Positions 61,218-64,000 of a stretch of DNA of 64,000 bases are shown piece by piece. The stretch is taken from the NCBI RefSeq assembly GCF_000495835.1, contig NZ_AWGC01000028.1, forward strand, positions 1 through 64,000, in the 5' to 3' direction. This DNA comes from Asticcacaulis sp. AC402. GTDB lineage: Bacteria > Pseudomonadota > Alphaproteobacteria > Caulobacterales > Caulobacteraceae. Below the pieces are notes generated by a model, which did not search any database, was not told where the DNA came from, and saw only the letters and a program-made list of their open reading frames with translations. Position 1 is the first letter of the stretch, and every line of letters begins with the position of its first letter. A program made the position numbers and the translations under genes.

Positions 61218-62630
61218 TCAAAATTGGAAATAGAGGAAAGGAGAGTAGGAGGCGGCGCTCAAACGCATCAGGCTGACAACCAGCAGAAGGCTGAGTGCCA
61301 CGAGTTCCATTCGCGATCCCCGTGCGGGCACAAAGCCACGGCCGGTCCAGGCCTGGCGAACACCCAGGCCGATTATGACCAAGGCACCCAACAGGAAAAA
61401 CAGTTCCGGGGTCGACTGGCGCCAGACCTGATCTGCAGAGGGGGTCAGGCCGTTAAGGCCCAGCATTCCGCCGTAGACGGTGAAGGCCTGGGTCAGATTA
61501 TGGGCACGGAACAAAACCCAGCCAATCAGAACCACCAGCATGGTCACGGGCCAGGCCAGGGGGGTGTGTGTCGGGGCGTCTGGTTTGGGTTCGCGCCGCA
61601 GCCAGCGTTCCACCGCCATGACGCCGCCGTGCAGCAGTCCCCAAAGGATAAAAGTCCAGTTGGCGCCGTGCCAGATACCGCCCAGCAACATGGTCAGGAG
61701 CAGGTTGCGGTAAGTCTTGAACTCCCCTTTCCGGTTTCCGCCCAGGGGGATGTAGACATAGTCGCGCAGCCAGGTCGACAGGGAGATATGCCATCTCTGC
61801 CAGAACTCCGTAATGCTGCGTGAACCGTAGGGATTGTTGAAGTTTTCGATAAACTTGAAGCCCATCATCAGCGCCAGTCCGATGGCCATGCTGGAATAAC
61901 CCATGAAGTCGAACAGCAGCTGCGCGGAGTAGGCCAGGATGCCCAACCAGGCTTCCTGAAGCGAGGGGGACGGCGATGCAAACAGACGATCGGCAATAGG
62001 CGCGACAGTGTCGGCCAGAAGAATCTTGGTCGACAGGCCATAGATAAAGCGGCGAACGCCTTCGGCAAATTTCTCGGTGGTGTGGGTGCGGTTGAGGAAT
62101 TGATCCTTCAGATCCTTGTAACGAAGTACGGGCCCCGCAACCAACTGAGGAAAAATAGCTTTGAAGGCTGCCAGTTGGACAAGGCTGGTGGTCGCCGGGA
62201 CGTCGCGCCGCCACACGTCGACAAGGTAGCTCACGGCCTGGAAGACGAAGAAGGAAATGCCGATCGGAAGGATGACGTTGGTGGCAAAGGAGTCGCTGGC
62301 GCCGACCTGGCGCGCCAGGAAGGCCCAGTTTTCGACGAAGAAGTTCATATATTTGAAGTAGAGCAGTGTCAGCAAATTGCCGCCGACACCGATCAACAGA
62401 AAATATTTGCGCGCCCGATCTGACGACGCCTTATCGATTACGATGGCCAGAACGTAATTCCACAACGTAATCGCTATCAGCAGCAGGAGAAAATCCACGC
62501 GCCACCAGGCATAGAAGATGTAGCTGCCAATAACGATGGCAATATTTCTGAACCTGGCGGGCGTGAGGTAGTAGGTCGCCATGAAAAGCGGCAGGAAAAG
62601 ATAGATGAAAATATTCGATGAGAATACCAT
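61218..62630 (-). CDS. algI: AlgI, MBOAT-family acetyl transporter for alginate
   Basis: This 470-residue membrane-bound O-acyltransferase moves acetyl groups across the inner membrane. It begins MVFSSNIFIYLFLPL, as in nearly all AlgI/DltB proteins. About eleven membrane helices are predicted. The catalytic His321 lies in LLGGIWHGANWTFILWG, and the conserved FWQRWHISLSTWLRDYVYIP precedes it. It is 42 bp downstream of algF and 17 bp before algJ. Confidence 0.96.
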   Translation of the reverse strand: MVFSSNIFIYLFLPLFMATYYLTPARFRNIAIVIGSYIFYAWWRVDFLLLLIAITLWNYVLAIVIDKASSDRARKYFLLIGVGGNLLTLLYFKYMNFFVENWAFLARQVGASDSFATNVILPIGISFFVFQAVSYLVDVWRRDVPATTSLVQLAAFKAIFPQLVAGPVLRYKDLKDQFLNRTHTTEKFAEGVRRFIYGLSTKILLADTVAPIADRLFASPSPSLQEAWLGILAYSAQLLFDFMGYSSMAIGLALMMGFKFIENFNNPYGSRSITEFWQRWHISLSTWLRDYVYIPLGGNRKGEFKTYRNLLLTMLLGGIWHGANWTFILWGLLHGGVMAVERWLRREPKPDAPTHTPLAWPVTMLVVLIGWVLFRAHNLTQAFTVYGGMLGLNGLTPSADQVWRQSTPELFFLLGALVIIGLGVRQAWTGRGFVPARGSRMELVALSLLLVVSLMRLSAASYSPFLYFQF

Positions 62631-62672
62631 AGTAAAACCTCAGACCAGCATTGAATACCTATATTGCCGGTA

Positions 62673-63359
62673 TTACTTGGATGTTTCGTTTCTGACCCAA
62701 ATGACCTTGATGCGGCCGCCGGCATCAGTGACAATCGAGGAATAGGCATTGCCGCGATTGACGGTTTGCGGCGCCGTCTTTCCGAGCGCGTTGGCACCGT
62801 CGAACACGGCAAATCCAATCGTCGCAGAATTCACCTGGCGGGCGCCGACTTGACCGGATGCGACACGCTCGACAACATTGGCCTTGCCATCAGCGGTCTT
62901 CAAGGTCAGGGCGGAACGTCCGGTCAGGTTGTAGAACGTGATTAACCCCTTGACCTTGCTGTCCAGCTTCGGATCCTGAATCGAATTGATGGTCGGCTTG
63001 CCCCGGGCACCGGAAACCACGACGGTGTAATAGTTTCCGGAAACAAAGCTGACGGTGCGATTGCCGCCGGCTGCCGTCACTGATACCTTGCCGGCCGGAA
63101 CGACCTTATAAGGACTGGCCATGCCATTGGCGGCGCTGTACTTGGCCTTTCCGATCACGGCGTCGACCGGCTTAGCGTCGTCGGCATCCGAGATGATACG
63201 GACGAAGACCGAGTTGGGTGGTGGGGCGGCTGCATAGAGACCGGCATCGTTATAGGCGTATGCCGGTACGGCCGTGCAGGCGACCGTCAGGAACGCCCAG
63301 GACATCATAGAGCGGGCGGTTGATTTCAGATCTTTGAGTAGACGGAGCAAGGCGGTCAT
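62673..63359 (-). CDS. algF: AlgF, alginate O-acetylation adaptor
   Basis: This 228-residue periplasmic protein has a signal peptide (MSWAFLTVACTAVPAYA). The mature part is beta-rich and begins YNDAGLYAAAPPPNSVFVRI, the recognisable AlgF start (GLY...P..S.FVR). The rest matches the family pattern with YKVVPAGKVSVTAAGG and FYNLTGRSALTLKTADG. AlgF helps pass acetyl between AlgJ and AlgX. It starts three bases after the algL stop, with an AAAGGA site. Its position between algL and algI fits an acetylation sub-cluster. Confidence 0.88.
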   Translation of the reverse strand: MTALLRLLKDLKSTARSMMSWAFLTVACTAVPAYAYNDAGLYAAAPPPNSVFVRIISDADDAKPVDAVIGKAKYSAANGMASPYKVVPAGKVSVTAAGGNRTVSFVSGNYYTVVVSGARGKPTINSIQDPKLDSKVKGLITFYNLTGRSALTLKTADGKANVVERVASGQVGARQVNSATIGFAVFDGANALGKTAPQTVNRGNAYSSIVTDAGGRIKVIWVRNETSK

Positions 63360-63362
63360 CTT

Positions 63363-64000
63363 CTATCCTTTTGGTGAAGCTGAGAGGGTTTCGGGAACGC
63401 GGGCAAACAGCAAGGTCATGTCGCCCCCCAGGGCGGTCGAAAGCATGGGGCGCAGGCCGGAAAGACGCGAACTCCAACGGCTGCGCCCGGGAAAACGCGA
63501 TTCATAGATTTCGAGCCAGGCGACCTCGCTGAAATTTGTCGCGTCATCACGCTTGGGTACGCCTTGAGTTGCACCGGCGAGCGTCTCAATCAGCGAAGGA
63601 TTGTCGAATTGCGACAGCGTGAAGTCGACAACCCGGTGCAAGGCTTCGTCATTCATTTTGTAAAGGCTGTCGTCGCCGTTTCGCGCTGACGCTTCGGCAA
63701 TCATGACCAGCGGACCGGCAGCATAGGCATGGTAGCTCAAAGCGCGCGACGCTCGTCTCAGTTCGAGCGGCAGGGCGCCGTCGGCCGTCACCTGCTCAAT
63801 ACCAATGCGGGCGCAGTCGACACCCCAGTCGAAAAAATCTTTGCGGTTGCAGGCAATGCCGGTCCCCAGCACACTCAATCCCGCCCAGTAGCGGTGATTG
63901 TTGGCGGCGCTGACAGGCTTTTTCAAATGAGTGTAGTAGGTCTGCGTGTCGACCGCTCGTTCTTCGAACCAGGCCAATATCACAGCCTCGGCCTTTTTCT
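63363..64000 (-). CDS. algL: AlgL, PL5 alginate lyase, 5' end beyond window
   Basis: This periplasmic poly(mannuronate) lyase, in biosynthetic operons, trims or clears misdirected polymer. The frame is open through the right edge (reading KKAEAVILAWFEE), so the signal peptide and N-terminus are missing. The PL5 motifs SAANNHRYWAGLSV and ALSYHAYAAGPLV are present, and the C-terminus MLSTALGGDMTLLF parallels the lyase at 48416-49555. It is the first visible gene of the minus-strand alginate operon. More operon genes probably lie to the right. Confidence 0.9.
   Translation of the reverse strand, partial: KKAEAVILAWFEERAVDTQTYYTHLKKPVSAANNHRYWAGLSVLGTGIACNRKDFFDWGVDCARIGIEQVTADGALPLELRRASRALSYHAYAAGPLVMIAEASARNGDDSLYKMNDEALHRVVDFTLSQFDNPSLIETLAGATQGVPKRDDATNFSEVAWLEIYESRFPGRSRWSSRLSGLRPMLSTALGGDMTLLFARVPETLSASPKG

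Overview
The window (about 60% GC) looks like a chromosomal piece of an alphaproteobacterium, most probably a member of the Caulobacteraceae, perhaps Asticcacaulis-like. The placement is inferred from gene content: a fabA-fabB-fabI operon, a 2-hydroxyacid dehydrogenase beside an SH3_4 (DUF1058) protein, a LuxR-HTH protein with a C-terminal membrane helix, TonB-dependent sugar uptake, and many palindromic intergenic repeats. No rRNA genes, phage genes or CRISPR arrays are visible. There is one tRNA, tRNA-Gly(GCC).

Layout. 1-8.9 kb: housekeeping and signalling genes. These are a fatty acid desaturase cut by the left edge, a receiver protein, an ATP-grasp protein divergent from a PfkB kinase, an Smr protein, a PAS/coiled-coil protein ending in a degenerate kinase dimerisation domain, a GlsB/YeaQ membrane protein and a methyltransferase. 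9-14 kb: a 1668-residue RTX protein with five ~160-residue repeats followed by Ca-binding modules. 14.3-20.1 kb: a LuxR/TM regulator with small companions, a MacAB-like efflux operon and a lipoprotein. 20.4-27 kb: a GGDEF-EAL enzyme, a second RTX protein and a NarXL-type two-component pair, all co-directional. 27.4-29.7 kb: NDH-2-like NADH dehydrogenase and a cytochrome b561.

29.9-37.8 kb is a sucrose utilisation locus resembling sux of Xanthomonas: fructokinase and amylosucrase divergent from a TonB-dependent receptor and MFS transporter, with a LacI regulator. A strong LacI-type palindrome lies in the divergent promoter region. 39.2-45.5 kb holds the tRNA, a glyoxylate/hydroxypyruvate reductase, an SH3 protein, the unsaturated fatty acid operon fabA-fabB-fabI, a zeta-toxin-like kinase with a small partner, and a metallopeptidase.

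46.3-64 kb is an alginate region. On the plus strand are a PL7 alginate lyase fused to RTX repeats and a PL5 lyase. Facing them on the minus strand is a tightly packed operon, algL(partial)-algF-algI-algJ-algG-algK-membrane protein-algX-algX. It should acetylate, epimerise, escort and trim alginate in the periplasm. Polymerase genes (alg8/alg44), algE and precursor genes are not in the window and may lie beyond the right edge. The operon differs from the Pseudomonas pattern in several ways. AlgG carries an extra ~650-residue alpha-solenoid at its N-terminus. The AlgK-like protein is anchored by a membrane helix. AlgX is duplicated, and one copy has lost two of the three catalytic residues. A C9 tract sits just inside the algG start.

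Several families of palindromic repeats are scattered through the intergenic spaces. Many copies abut, or actually supply, the stop codons of neighbouring genes.
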